From: Lactobacillus sp.
Lineage (GTDB): Bacteria > Bacillota > Bacilli > Lactobacillales > Lactobacillaceae
Length of the DNA: 57,910 bases
Direction: 5' to 3'
Assembly (NCBI GenBank): GCA_022651245.1
Contig: JALCQM010000016.1
Span: 1-57,910 of the forward strand
This document shows, in pieces, positions 16,756 through 25,529 of the stretch. The notes beneath the pieces are model-generated. The model was not told the DNA's origin. It was given only the letters and a program-made list of their open reading frames with translations, and did no database searches. Within the stretch, counting starts at the first letter, position 1. Each line of letters starts with the position of its first letter. Both the position numbers and the translations under genes were made by a program.

Positions 16756-16784
16756 ATTATAATATGGTCATATTGTTTAGTCTA
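16756..16784 (-). promoter_or_regulatory. Promoter of the LPXTG protein gene
   Basis: On the minus strand TAGACT (16784-16779) and TATAAT (16761-16756) are separated by 17 bases. The start codon is about 80 bases further on. A short palindrome AATATG-GT-CATATT overlaps the spacer, and the -35 box lies inside one arm of the inverted repeat at 16779-16849. Confidence 0.7.
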
Positions 16785-16849
16785 CCGAATGAATCATAAA
16801 AAAGAACTTTATTTCCAATATAAAGATAATTTGAATCATTCGTTAGACT
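16779..16849. promoter_or_regulatory. Long inverted repeat between the LPXTG gene and Mga-like gene 1
   Basis: Two 20-bp arms (16779-16798 and 16830-16849) are reverse complements at 17 of 20 positions and are separated by 31 AT-rich bases. The left arm contains the -35 box of the LPXTG promoter. Its place between a surface-protein gene and a divergent Mga-like regulator fits an operator or activator site, but this is an inference. The surrounding 16785-17050 is AT-rich and without a gene. Confidence 0.55.
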
Positions 16850-16960
16850 TTATAGATGGGATGTAGATAATCTAAGATCTTATTCAAAAATAGTTAATAT
16901 CCGTCTGCGAAAGCTGTTATTTCCGTTAATAATCAAGTAATAATTAGGATAGCACTAGTT

Positions 16961-16988
16961 TTGACACACTTTTCACTATGAATATACT
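16961..16988 (+). promoter_or_regulatory. Promoter of Mga-like gene 1
   Basis: TTGACA (16961-16966) and TATACT (16983-16988) are separated by 16 bases, close to the sigma-A consensus. The leader to the GTG start at 17155 would be about 160 nt. Confidence 0.7.
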
Positions 16989-17154
16989 TGATAAATAAAA
17001 ACTGGATTCGAACGATTCCTCTAAAAAAATATACATATTCATCCTATTTGATGCGATTTATGGAAACGTGGGAATGGGTCGCGTTATGGTATCTCCGGGA
17101 GACAGGCCATTCTTCCTAATTGTGGGGGATGGCATCGGAATCAGGAGGGGTACT

Positions 17155-18672
17155 GTGAAGGAAATCAAGGAAGACCTGTTTTTAACGAAACAGTCACAGG
17201 AAAAATTAGCGTTGTTTCGTAAGATCATTCAGACGAAGCAACAAGAAAATAGTTTAGATGATCAGCAAGTGGGGAAACCGTCGGCGCCACTTCAAATCGA
17301 AGACTTGAACTTGCATACTGTGGCGACGTTGATGCATAAGAATTATGGCACGCTTTACTACGCGTATTTGCGGCTGGTCGCAGACTTGCAGATGATCGTT
17401 GGGGACCCACAGGCATCTAGGGCCAAGTTGTTTGCAGTGAGCGAAGGGCAACTGCGGCTGGCGTTGGTGCGACAAGGGGTCCCGTTTGCTTTTTTACAAC
17501 ATTTGATCGCCGAGGATCTGCCGAACTTTGAGGCGTTCATCCAAGCCGTGGGGTATTCGCGCGTGACTTGCCTGCGCTATTTGCGGCCGTTGCGCGATAT
17601 GGCCAAGAATCTAGGGCTGCGCATCGTCTATGAGAACTTGCACATCATCGGGGATGAAGAAAACATCCGGATTTTTTTGACGCTGGCGTATTGGCTGGCG
17701 ACGGATGGCGTTGAGTGGCCCTTTTCGACTTGTTCGCGCAGTCAGGCGCTGACGTTGGCGCACCAGATTGATCAAGGATTCAAGCTGGCCTACCATAGTC
17801 CGGTGATGAAGGAGGTCTTGGCTTATTTTGCGGCGGTCACCCGGGTGCGATTAGCGCACGGACACCGATTTTCGGAACTGGTGACGATGATCGCCGATCC
17901 GGTTCCAAACTTGTTCAAAAAGCAGTCGGCGCTGACCTGGCCTGAACAAATCAGCGAGTCCCAACACCTGTATTTGGTCAGCTTCTTGTTACCCATGTAC
18001 TATGCGCCAGGCGATCCGCAGATCCGGGTGATGATTCAGCGCTTCGAGCATTTTAGCCCCAAAGCCTTCGCGCTGGCACAGACGATTCTGGGGGAGTTGC
18101 AGCCGCAAGTGTCGCTGATCGCGCACATGAGTGGGGCGTTTGCCGATGTGATCATGGCCAGCATGTTGGCGATCATTGTCGGGGTGATGACTTTGGGGTT
18201 TGATCTCGGGACGACGATCGCGTATGCGTTCAAACCGTATATGAATGAAGCCCAGCCAGACAAAAAGTTGCAGCGACTGGTCACGCAAGCGACCGCCAAA
18301 GCCCTAGCACAAGTCCACATCGATGTGCAAGGGGATCTGCTGCCAGATCTAAGCACCGCGCTGTATGCGAATTTGTTACAGTTGCAGCGGATCATGCAAC
18401 CGACGGAACGGGTCAAAGTGGCCTTAATGCTGGAACCAGTCGCCTTGGGCTTTTTGGACCTGGTGGTGTTCTTGCACCAACAGCCTGCCGTGGAGTTTTT
18501 GCATCATCATTACGAAGAAGCAGACCTGATCATCAAAGACTCGTCGGTCCCACTGGTCTTCGAACATGCCCAGCACCCGGTCGTGTTCAAATGGAACCTG
18601 AATGCGACTGGAGATTTATTTGGCGAGCTGACCACGGTGATCAAAACGCTGCAGCAACAAAAGAATGGTTAG
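17155..18672 (+). CDS. Mga-like transcriptional regulator 1
   Basis: A 505-residue regulator of the Mga/PRD type. It has two N-terminal helix-turn-helices (about 45-75, HTVATLMHKNYGTLYYAYL; and about 115-150, YSRVTCLRYLRPLRDMAKNL followed by I-x-G-D-E-E-N-I-R), then helical PRD-like domains and a C-terminal EIIB-like region ending F-x-W-N-L-N-A-T. The start is taken as GTG at 17155 because AGGAGGGG precedes it and the protein then aligns from its start (DLFLTKQSQEKLALF) with the paralogue at 19017 (DLFLTSKAKEKLELF). It is divergent from the LPXTG gene and probably controls surface-protein expression. Confidence 0.85.
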   Translation: MKEIKEDLFLTKQSQEKLALFRKIIQTKQQENSLDDQQVGKPSAPLQIEDLNLHTVATLMHKNYGTLYYAYLRLVADLQMIVGDPQASRAKLFAVSEGQLRLALVRQGVPFAFLQHLIAEDLPNFEAFIQAVGYSRVTCLRYLRPLRDMAKNLGLRIVYENLHIIGDEENIRIFLTLAYWLATDGVEWPFSTCSRSQALTLAHQIDQGFKLAYHSPVMKEVLAYFAAVTRVRLAHGHRFSELVTMIADPVPNLFKKQSALTWPEQISESQHLYLVSFLLPMYYAPGDPQIRVMIQRFEHFSPKAFALAQTILGELQPQVSLIAHMSGAFADVIMASMLAIIVGVMTLGFDLGTTIAYAFKPYMNEAQPDKKLQRLVTQATAKALAQVHIDVQGDLLPDLSTALYANLLQLQRIMQPTERVKVALMLEPVALGFLDLVVFLHQQPAVEFLHHHYEEADLIIKDSSVPLVFEHAQHPVVFKWNLNATGDLFGELTTVIKTLQQQKNG

Positions 18673-18945
18673 GCAAAGTTGTGGCTTGACGTGAGGCAAA
18701 ACAGGTACGGCACTTTAGGGGGTTAATAATAGGGTAGCGGCGTTTAATTAATATATTAATAAAACTTAGCGGGAAGTTTGCGCTTAAAGATGGGTAACAT
18801 AAGCCGGTGCTTACCGCTAAATTACTATCTGGCTAAATATTTTTTAAATTAACTGGATATATCGCTTAAGAAAAATAAATTTAGTAGTTTTTATGTATCC
18901 GATAAGCTATAGTTAGCGGTGCGGGCATTAAGCCTGGCAAATATC

Positions 18946-18984
18946 GGGGTCGTGTGGGCGCCAACAACCTCGCGACCCCTTTTT
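18946..18984 (+). terminator. Terminator or attenuator before Mga-like gene 2
   Basis: The stem GGGGTCG...CGACCCC is followed by five T residues and ends only 32 bases before the next start codon. It ends transcription of Mga-like gene 1, or, if gene 2 is transcribed from the AT-rich 18690-18930 stretch, acts as an attenuator in its leader. That stretch also holds the palindrome TTAATATATTAA and no gene. Confidence 0.75.
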
Positions 18985-19016
18985 AAATGACCAAATCTGC
19001 GAAGTGAGGGTATACG

Positions 19017-20528
19017 ATGCCGGCTGATTTATTTTTAACATCTAAGGCGAAAGAAAAGTTGGAATTATTTCAAAAAATTGTGCATACCAAGCAGTGGGAA
19101 CTACCGGTTGCGGAACAAGTTAAACAAACCCGCGAAGGCACGGCTGGAATTGAAAAAGTGAATTTACGCCGTATCGCGACCCTGCTTAATCGAAATTATG
19201 GCACAATTTATTACACCTATTTACAATTACTAGAAGATCTCAGGGGGATCGTCGGCGATGCCGATGCCCCGTTGAGTCAATTGTTCAAAGTCAAAGATGG
19301 CACGCTACGGATGGCTTTAGTCCGCCAAAGTGTCCCGTTTATCTTTTTGCAACACTTGCTGGCTGAAGATCAGACCAGCTTTGCGACGTTCATTGATTCC
19401 GTCGGCGTTTCGCGCGTGACGTGTTTGCGTTACTTGCGGCCGATGCGGGATATGGGGAAGCAACTAGAAGTCCGGATCGTGTATGAAAATATGCAGATCC
19501 GTGGGGACGAAACGCGCCTGCGCGTGTTTTTGACCCTGGTTTACTGGCTGGCAACAGATGGGGCAGAATGGCCATTCGCCGCGTGTTCACAACAACAAAC
19601 TAAAGCGGTCGTCACCCGGTTGATGCACGAGTTCGACTTGAATTACCGCAGTCCAGTGCTGCGAGAAGTTTTAGGTTACTACATTGCGGTCACCAGAACT
19701 CGGATCGGGCGTGGTCACCGGTTACATTCCCCGGTGCAGTTGGCCTTGGGGAAGGTGCCGAACCTGTTTGCCGATGATGGCGCGTTGACGCATCAAGAAC
19801 AGGTCAGCGAATCGCAGCACTTGTACTTGATCAACTTTTTATTGCCGTTACCGTATGCGGTGAATGATCCAGAGATCCAACCGATGATCAGTAAGTTCCG
19901 CTCGTTCAGCCCAGATAGCTACGCGTTCGCTAAGCGGTTCTTACAGAACTTACCGAACGCTGTGTTGACGCCGGAACAGCTGGCAGGACCCCTTGGCGCG
20001 TTGTTGGAATTAAGCCTGTTGGCCGTCGTCATGAGTGTGTCTGCCTTAGGGTTTGATCTCGGGAGTCAAATTGCTTACGGTTTCAATCAGCAAGTGATGA
20101 AGGCGCCTAAAGATGGTGAGTTACAACTACTGATTCAACGGACGGTCAAAACGACGATGCAAACCGTTTTGACCAAGCCGCTGTCTTCGTTGACCGCACC
20201 GTTGACCCGGGCGATTTACGCGAACTTTTCGCAGTTACGCCGGTATATGAACCCGGCTAAGGTCGTGCGGGTCGCCTTGCTGATCGAACCGGTCGCCTTG
20301 GGCTTTATTGATCTGGTGACGTTCATCGAACAATTGCCCTTCGTTGAGGTGCTGTATGACCATTACGAAGAGGCCGACTTGATCATCGAGGATTCGTCGC
20401 TGGAGCTAGAATTACCGGCAAGCGCGGCGCCACTAATTTTTCGGTGGGACATGAACGCGTCGAGTGATCTATTCGGCGAACTATTCAGCGTAATCCACAG
20501 CTTGCAGCAAGAGAAATTTAGTGAGTAA
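19017..20528 (+). CDS. Mga-like transcriptional regulator 2
   Basis: A 503-residue paralogue of the protein at 17155, similar over its whole length. The same helix-turn-helix blocks occur (about 45-75 and about 115-150, VSRVTCLRYLRPMRDMGKQL), as do the central SESQHLYLINFLLP and GFDLGSQIAY segments and the C-terminal F-x-W-D-M-N-A-S-S-D-L-F-G-E-L. A tandem duplication followed by divergence is the simplest origin. A hypothetical gene follows after 25 bases in the same direction and may be co-transcribed. Targets are probably nearby surface genes, but no direct evidence is in the sequence. Confidence 0.85.
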   Translation: MPADLFLTSKAKEKLELFQKIVHTKQWELPVAEQVKQTREGTAGIEKVNLRRIATLLNRNYGTIYYTYLQLLEDLRGIVGDADAPLSQLFKVKDGTLRMALVRQSVPFIFLQHLLAEDQTSFATFIDSVGVSRVTCLRYLRPMRDMGKQLEVRIVYENMQIRGDETRLRVFLTLVYWLATDGAEWPFAACSQQQTKAVVTRLMHEFDLNYRSPVLREVLGYYIAVTRTRIGRGHRLHSPVQLALGKVPNLFADDGALTHQEQVSESQHLYLINFLLPLPYAVNDPEIQPMISKFRSFSPDSYAFAKRFLQNLPNAVLTPEQLAGPLGALLELSLLAVVMSVSALGFDLGSQIAYGFNQQVMKAPKDGELQLLIQRTVKTTMQTVLTKPLSSLTAPLTRAIYANFSQLRRYMNPAKVVRVALLIEPVALGFIDLVTFIEQLPFVEVLYDHYEEADLIIEDSSLELELPASAAPLIFRWDMNASSDLFGELFSVIHSLQQEKFSE

Positions 20529-20553
20529 GGGCAAAATGGGGAGATGACGGGTC

Positions 20554-21027
20554 ATGAACCAGGCGCAGACACGGATGTACTATAATACGATGGCGATCGT
20601 CGATGATGGCGTGGGCTTTATCGTGGGGTTGTTAGCTGAGGCGGTAGCCGGTGAAAAGACGCAGTTGCGCCGTCAGCGGATGTTGCTGTCTTATTTTCCT
20701 GACTGGCAAGTCCACAGTCAGGTGTATCCCGTCGCGTCAACGACTTTAGCCGTGATGACGCGCAAGGACTGCTTGGCGGCACCGGACAAGGTGCCATTTG
20801 CCATGACAGAGTGGTTCCGGCGCTATCCGATGATTACAACGGTGACCTATTTTGAAACCGAGATGCATGACCAAGCCCCGCTGTTGCACTTGTTGCCAGG
20901 CGACCGCTGGCGGACGCCGATCCAACTCGCGCAAGAACAGTTGGCGCGGGATTGTCAGTTGTTTGCCTCGGGCAAGAAAACCAGCCTGAAGCTGATCCAA
21001 CCTGATCTCACTCGGTTGGGTTACTGA
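20554..21027 (+). CDS. Hypothetical protein, 157 aa
   Basis: I do not recognise the family. The protein is soluble, without signal peptide or membrane helix, and has alternating hydrophobic strands and helices (for example VTYFETEMHD at about 98-107). GGGGAG lies before the ATG and the base composition matches its neighbours. It begins 25 bp after Mga-like gene 2, so it is probably translated from the same message, and it ends at the terminator at 21038. Confidence 0.65.
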   Translation: MNQAQTRMYYNTMAIVDDGVGFIVGLLAEAVAGEKTQLRRQRMLLSYFPDWQVHSQVYPVASTTLAVMTRKDCLAAPDKVPFAMTEWFRRYPMITTVTYFETEMHDQAPLLHLLPGDRWRTPIQLAQEQLARDCQLFASGKKTSLKLIQPDLTRLGY

Positions 21028-21037
21028 AACAATAAAT

Positions 21038-21092
21038 AAAAGAAGCACGACGTTCTCGCGAACTGAATCGCGGGACCTTCGTGCTTCTTTTG
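21038..21092. terminator. Bidirectional terminator
   Basis: Arms AAAAGAAGCACGA (21038-21050) and TCGTGCTTCTTTT (21079-21091) are perfect complements with A/T runs at both ends. It separates the convergent Mga-like and WxL transcripts. Confidence 0.9.
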
Positions 21093-21098
21093 GTGCGC

Positions 21099-23210
21099 TT
21101 ATTGTGTTGGGCCGGCGCTCAAGGTCCAAGTAATACTGCCTTGGTAGCTGGCGCTGGTGCCAGTGGTCTTAGGCAGATCCGCGTGGGTCATCGCCAGCTT
21201 GAAGTTGCCTAGTGCCGCGGCCTTAGAAACATCAATGGTGCCTTTGGTCGCTCCGGTGCTTTGATACAGCGCGGTGGCTGTGGTCGACAGGGTTTTGCCG
21301 CCTAGCGTCAGGCGCCCGGGCAAACTGTCTTGCCCAGTCGTCAGCTGCGCGCTCAAGGTCCAAGGCGTCGTTGTGGCCAGGGAGTCTTGCACGCTGACCG
21401 CCGGGGCGGTGGTACTAGAGAAGGTAGCAGGTAACTCACTAAAATGGTGCTGCCCGAAGTCGATCGTCGTTGGCGTCGACAGCGTTAGGCTGGCCGGCTG
21501 AACGGTGATGGTGTTGGTCGGCGTCGTCGCTGCGATGACAGGAAGATCCGGCGTGTTCGGGAACGTGAATTGCGCGTTGAACTTCGCCGCCGGCGTGGTG
21601 ATCGTGCCTGTCGGGGTATCGGCGGTGAGCTGATACTGGTAGGACACAGCCAATTGATCACCATTTTGGGCTAAGCCGAGCTGATATTGGCTGAGCGGAA
21701 TGGCCAAGCCGCTGTTGTTAACGTCACCGGTGATCGCCTTGCCGTTGATACTGAGCGAGCCCGGGACGTACGTGGCGTGCGCAGGCAGGCTCGTGGTGAT
21801 CGTGGTGTTCGTCAAGCCGCCGTTGGTGACCAGATCGGCCAAACTGAAGGTCTGGTAAGCCGTGATCGTGTTGCCTGCGGTGGCGGTGATGGTTTTCCCT
21901 GCTGGGCCGTTAAGCGTCGTGTTTTGCAACATGGCGTCGCCGGTCACAGTCGGTGACGCCACCGCCGCGCGCTTGATGGTCAAGGAAACTGGCGACAACG
22001 GCGTGCCATCGGCGGCCGTGCCGTAGTACAGGATCGTTTTGCTTTGACCAGCCGCGAGTCCCGCTTGTTTGACCCCGGCTTCGTCTAAACTAGGGTTATT
22101 TTTGTCCGTGTAGTGGACGGTCGCGCCGGTTGTGGCGTTCGTCTTCTTAAAGAAGTCCACGACCCGGATGAAGCGCGCCGGATCGAACGTTTCGTTGCTG
22201 CCGAGCGTGACGGTGCGCTGGTTGACACTGCCCGGTAGGTTCGCGGCGCTGCCATCGACCACTTCTTGCGTATCTTGTTTGGTGTTGGCGGTGCCTTGTG
22301 TGTCCCAAGGGGAGAGGTAGTCGCTCCAGCTCGAATAGGCGGTGTTCGCCCGGTTAGAGGCGTAGCTACCCGTGCTATCCGGTTGTCCGTACAAAATGTC
22401 CGTGCCGCCGATAACGACGCCTAAAAGCATGCTGGCGCCTTCTTTGACCCGGTCTTGCCCGTAAAAGTCGACGCTAAGGGGCGATTGGTGCGGGGCGGCG
22501 ACAGGCTGTAGAAGCCCGGCCGTCAAGATTTTATTCGGCGAGGTGTCGGTACTGTCGCCAGCCGCGGCCATTTTGGCGACATCCACATCGATGTCGTAGG
22601 TGATTGGGATCTTGCTCATGCTGATGCCCTGTTTGTTCAAGGCGGTGAGGATGTCTAAGATCGCCGAAAATGACCCTTTGGCGGTGTTGGTCGAGCGCAT
22701 GGTGAGCCGCAGTGTGTGGTCATCGACGGCGACCAGAGATTTCGTGGTCAACGCCACCGTCGTCCCAGCCACTTGCAGTTGTGGCGAGGTGCCACTCGTA
22801 ATCAAACCAGATAAGATCTCGTTGCTGGTGACTTGCGGTGGCAGATTGATATACGCGGTAAACACCAAGCCACTGAAGATATCGGTGGTGATGGTGAGCC
22901 AGTTGATACTAGCCGACACGGTGTCGGCGTAGTGGATATGCATCGTGCCACCGCGCCAAGGATCATAGGCCTTGCTGGTCTTATCGGTGGCTGCTGGCGT
23001 GTACGTGGCAGTGACGGTCGGTGTGACGCCAGCCACTTGGGAGACTTTGATGCCGTTAGGGGCGTTGGGTAAAGTGTTGTAGTTGCCATTCGTCGGTTTC
23101 CAGCCGTTATCGCCGTAATCAGCCGCCTGGCTGGATTGCGCCGGCAGCTGCCACAAACTGAAAAGAACGGCGATGAGGCCTAACAATAGAAAGCGAAATT
23201 TAGTGTGCAT
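21099..23210 (-). CDS. Large WxL domain surface protein
   Basis: A 703-residue secreted protein: signal peptide (about 1-30, cut near SQAAD), a long beta-rich N-terminal region, isopeptide/adhesin-like beta domains (about 400-560) and a C-terminal WxL domain. The two WxL signatures are TPWTLSAQL (about 622-630) and the terminal Y-x-G-S-I-T-W-T-L. WxL domains bind peptidoglycan non-covalently and work together with DUF916 proteins encoded in the same cluster. The ATG is preceded by AAGGAGG and overlaps the 3' end of the small sorting-signal gene by 11 bases. Probable role: adhesion or polymer binding. Confidence 0.92.
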   Translation of the reverse strand: MHTKFRFLLLGLIAVLFSLWQLPAQSSQAADYGDNGWKPTNGNYNTLPNAPNGIKVSQVAGVTPTVTATYTPAATDKTSKAYDPWRGGTMHIHYADTVSASINWLTITTDIFSGLVFTAYINLPPQVTSNEILSGLITSGTSPQLQVAGTTVALTTKSLVAVDDHTLRLTMRSTNTAKGSFSAILDILTALNKQGISMSKIPITYDIDVDVAKMAAAGDSTDTSPNKILTAGLLQPVAAPHQSPLSVDFYGQDRVKEGASMLLGVVIGGTDILYGQPDSTGSYASNRANTAYSSWSDYLSPWDTQGTANTKQDTQEVVDGSAANLPGSVNQRTVTLGSNETFDPARFIRVVDFFKKTNATTGATVHYTDKNNPSLDEAGVKQAGLAAGQSKTILYYGTAADGTPLSPVSLTIKRAAVASPTVTGDAMLQNTTLNGPAGKTITATAGNTITAYQTFSLADLVTNGGLTNTTITTSLPAHATYVPGSLSINGKAITGDVNNSGLAIPLSQYQLGLAQNGDQLAVSYQYQLTADTPTGTITTPAAKFNAQFTFPNTPDLPVIAATTPTNTITVQPASLTLSTPTTIDFGQHHFSELPATFSSTTAPAVSVQDSLATTTPWTLSAQLTTGQDSLPGRLTLGGKTLSTTATALYQSTGATKGTIDVSKAAALGNFKLAMTHADLPKTTGTSASYQGSITWTLSAGPTQ

Positions 23211-23478
23211 CGTCGGCCTCCTTTTTGACCACCAGGCACGCCGTGATCAAGGCCAAGCCGGCGAGCGGTAGGCCCCAAGACGTGGCGTCGCTGGTGGCCG
23301 GAAATCGTCCCGTCGCCTTTTTGGCTGGCTTTGGGGCCGCCGGGGCTTGGGGGTGGGCTGTCTTTGGTGGCGCGACGAACGTAATGCCCGCTTGGCTGGT
23401 CATCGCAGTGGCCGCCTGGACGGGTTGCGCAGGTGCGGTAAAGCAATTAAGGAAAAGGAACACAATCAGTTGGCTCAT
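23200..23478 (-). CDS. Small WxL-cluster protein with a degenerate LPXTG-like sorting signal
   Basis: A 92-residue protein with an N-terminal signal peptide (MSQLIVFLFLNCF, cut after VQAA), a Pro/Ala/Lys-rich spacer (about 38-58), and a C-terminal sorting-signal layout: FPATSD where LPXTGD is expected, then a hydrophobic helix and the tail KKEADDAH. Small LPXTG proteins are common members of WxL clusters. The altered motif may be read by a different sortase or the protein may just remain in the membrane. The start at 23478 has AAGGAGGG upstream; it follows the DUF916 gene after 14 bases. Confidence 0.75.
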   Translation of the reverse strand: MSQLIVFLFLNCFTAPAQPVQAATAMTSQAGITFVAPPKTAHPQAPAAPKPAKKATGRFPATSDATSWGLPLAGLALITACLVVKKEADDAH

Positions 23479-23492
23479 CGAGAACCCTCCTT

Positions 23493-24503
23493 TTAATGGT
23501 GAGTGTGCCGCTGGCGCCACCATAAAGCTGCGAATACTAGCGTCAAAATGACGGCGACGATGGCAGCAATCATCCAGTAATTCGGTCCACTCGCTTTAAC
23601 GACCGTATTGCGGTTGATCGCATCGGCTTGCGGACGGGTAACGGTGAATTGTGAGCGGAAGTGGCGCTTGAAAAATTTGCCAGAGCTAGCCGTGGTCTCA
23701 ACGGTATACTTGCCAGGCCGCAACGGCTGACCATTCAGGTCTAAGTTGAGGTGGAAGCTAGAGTTAGGGGCCACTTGGTAATCGCTACTGGTGTGTTTCA
23801 GGTACGTTTTTTGTTGGCGCGTAACGCGGGTCTGCAAGGTCAGACCGGGGATGATCGTGGCTGCCGGGTTATGAAACGTCAGCTGGATCGTCGGCCAGTG
23901 ATTGACCGCTTTCGGGCGGGCTTTGCCGCCTGTGAGTTGCGGGGCGACCGGTTCGCGGCTTTGCTGCAAAACGACGGCAAGGCTGTAGCCGACCTTGTTG
24001 CGGATCACCGTGTTGCCACTCGTGGTGGTTGCGGCGCCTTTGCCGACTTGAACCACGTTGAGCGCCCCGAGAACGCGCCCGCGAAACTGCTTGTTCGGCA
24101 GCTTCAAGGTGAGGGGGATCGCCACGTGGCTGTTGGCGCCAACGGTGTAAACGTGTTGTGGCAGCGTGGCGATCTGCCGAAAGGCCAAAGGCGCGCCTGC
24201 GTCCGCATTGCGGTGGCGTTGACTGTAGTCGATCGCCCCGTTATCAGACGTGAGCCCCGGATTGGCCCAGACTTGGAACTTACCAGGCTGATCACTGCTG
24301 TTGGTCAATTGAACCGTGAGCGTTTGGGTTTGGCCTGGCTTGACGAGTAAATCGAAGTACCCGCTCGTCTTCGGGTTTTGGTTACTGGGGAGTTGCGGGG
24401 TGAGCGTGAACTGCCCTGGCTCCTCTGCGGCATTGACCGGCGCTAACCCGGTCAAACCGATGGCCATCGCCAGCATGACGACAAAATTGCGCAAGTGTTT
24501 CAT
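23493..24503 (-). CDS. DUF916/DUF3324 WxL-interacting surface protein
   Basis: A 336-residue membrane-anchored protein: signal peptide (1-25, cut after VNA), DUF916 domain (about 30-155; F-x-L-x-P-x-L...Y-F-D-L-x-V-x-P-G-Q), DUF3324 domain (about 165-290) and a C-terminal transmembrane helix (about 308-327) followed by a basic tail WRQRHTHH. Family members bind peptidoglycan and WxL proteins and form the anchor of the WxL surface complex. Same strand and close spacing with the small LPXTG-like gene and the large WxL gene indicate one operon. Confidence 0.92.
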   Translation of the reverse strand: MKHLRNFVVMLAMAIGLTGLAPVNAAEEPGQFTLTPQLPSNQNPKTSGYFDLLVKPGQTQTLTVQLTNSSDQPGKFQVWANPGLTSDNGAIDYSQRHRNADAGAPLAFRQIATLPQHVYTVGANSHVAIPLTLKLPNKQFRGRVLGALNVVQVGKGAATTTSGNTVIRNKVGYSLAVVLQQSREPVAPQLTGGKARPKAVNHWPTIQLTFHNPAATIIPGLTLQTRVTRQQKTYLKHTSSDYQVAPNSSFHLNLDLNGQPLRPGKYTVETTASSGKFFKRHFRSQFTVTRPQADAINRNTVVKASGPNYWMIAAIVAVILTLVFAALWWRQRHTHH

Positions 24504-24542
24504 GAAAATCTCCTTGGATAAACGTCAAAACGACCGACGAAT

Positions 24543-24595
24543 AAAGGCTGGGAACACCAATTCCCTTTTTTGGGACATTGGCACCCCCAGCCTTT
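24543..24595 (-). terminator. Hairpin between the WxL gene and the DUF916 gene
   Basis: Arms AAAGGCTGGG and CCCAGCCTTT enclose an inner CCCTTTTTTGGG-type stem. There is no strong T-run on the minus side, so it may be a partial terminator that keeps the small WxL protein mRNA abundant relative to the downstream genes, or a processing site. Confidence 0.55.
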
Positions 24596-24686
24596 ACACG
24601 TATGGCTTCAGCATGTGGCCTGTGGATTGAACTATCGTTAACCCACCAGCCTAGCTGGGGGCGTCATGCGCCGGCTGGCCTGCGAG

Positions 24687-25349
24687 TTATTTTGCTGGAC
24701 CGTCGTTGATCGTCCAGGTAATGGTTGCCGTGTAGGTATCAGCAGCTTGGGAAGTGACTGGCACATCCAACTTGAACGCGTCAGCGTCGTATTGTGCCTG
24801 CCAAGTCCCGGCACTCTTATCGGCATCACCACTGAAGATGTTCGCCGCACCTGAGGCAGAATCTAGGTCGGTAACTGCCAAGGAATGCACACCGGTCGTT
24901 GCGATCGTCGGATCAAGGGCGCCATTGACCGCTCCTTGAACTGTCCCGGCACCGGCGCTCAGCTTGGCGCCAGTCAAGGTGCTGTTGGTTGCTGCGCCTT
25001 TAAAATCGCTAATTTGGGCCGTAACGTTCCAGCCCGTGTTGTTTGAACGGCCATCGGTCACCTGGATCTTATGGGTGTCCCCATCGGTGAAGGTGTTTTC
25101 TTGCTTCGTGAGATGGCTACCGAAGTCTAAACCAGGGACCAAATCCAGGGACAGTGGGCCCTTCATGTCGGTTGGCTTGTCTTTGTCTCCGGGCTCGATT
25201 GGGGTGGTTTTATCTTCATTTTCCGTGAATTTAATCGTGGCGTTTGACGTTGCCGTATCCCCTGTCGCTGCTGCCACTGGCAGACTCCCCAGTCCGCCTA
25301 AAATTGTTGCAGCCGCAAGCGTGGTAAATAATAATGACTTTTTCATCAT
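24687..25349 (-). CDS. WxL domain surface protein
   Basis: A 220-residue protein that fits the short, almost pure WxL type. A signal peptide (1-28, cut after AAA) is followed by a short Thr/Asp-rich linker and the WxL domain, with GWNVTAQI (about 107-114) and the terminal ITWTINDGP. A block L-x-L-x-x-V-P-G-L-D-F-G (about 69-80) is also typical. It is probably the most abundant cell-wall-associated partner of the DUF916 protein. Two consecutive ATG codons follow GGGAGGAG; the first is annotated. Confidence 0.92.
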   Translation of the reverse strand: MMKKSLLFTTLAAATILGGLGSLPVAAATGDTATSNATIKFTENEDKTTPIEPGDKDKPTDMKGPLSLDLVPGLDFGSHLTKQENTFTDGDTHKIQVTDGRSNNTGWNVTAQISDFKGAATNSTLTGAKLSAGAGTVQGAVNGALDPTIATTGVHSLAVTDLDSASGAANIFSGDADKSAGTWQAQYDADAFKLDVPVTSQAADTYTATITWTINDGPAK

Positions 25350-25380
25350 GTAAAACTCCTCCCTTTAACAGTGTGGCGTT

Positions 25381-25405
25381 ATGCTTACGGCCTAATAGTA
25401 AGCAT
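25381..25405. promoter_or_regulatory. 8-bp inverted repeat upstream of the WxL gene
   Basis: ATGCTTAC and GTAAGCAT are perfect complements separated by 9 bases, 32 bp upstream of the WxL start. It is either an operator or a 5' leader hairpin. Confidence 0.4.
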
Positions 25406-25529
25406 TCTCAAGACGTTGGGGAAGAGGGAGAATATTATTTAACCATTATGGCTATTTTTTTGTTTATTTATTTAAGTACAAGTGATTTTATGAGAGGCGG
25501 CGATAACAATCGGTTGCCGTCCAGAAGAC

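Noticed and set aside
23751-24350. 199-codon plus-strand frame inside the DUF916 gene
   Set aside because: Antisense to a well-recognised gene and without a ribosome site; long only because GC-rich codons suppress stops.
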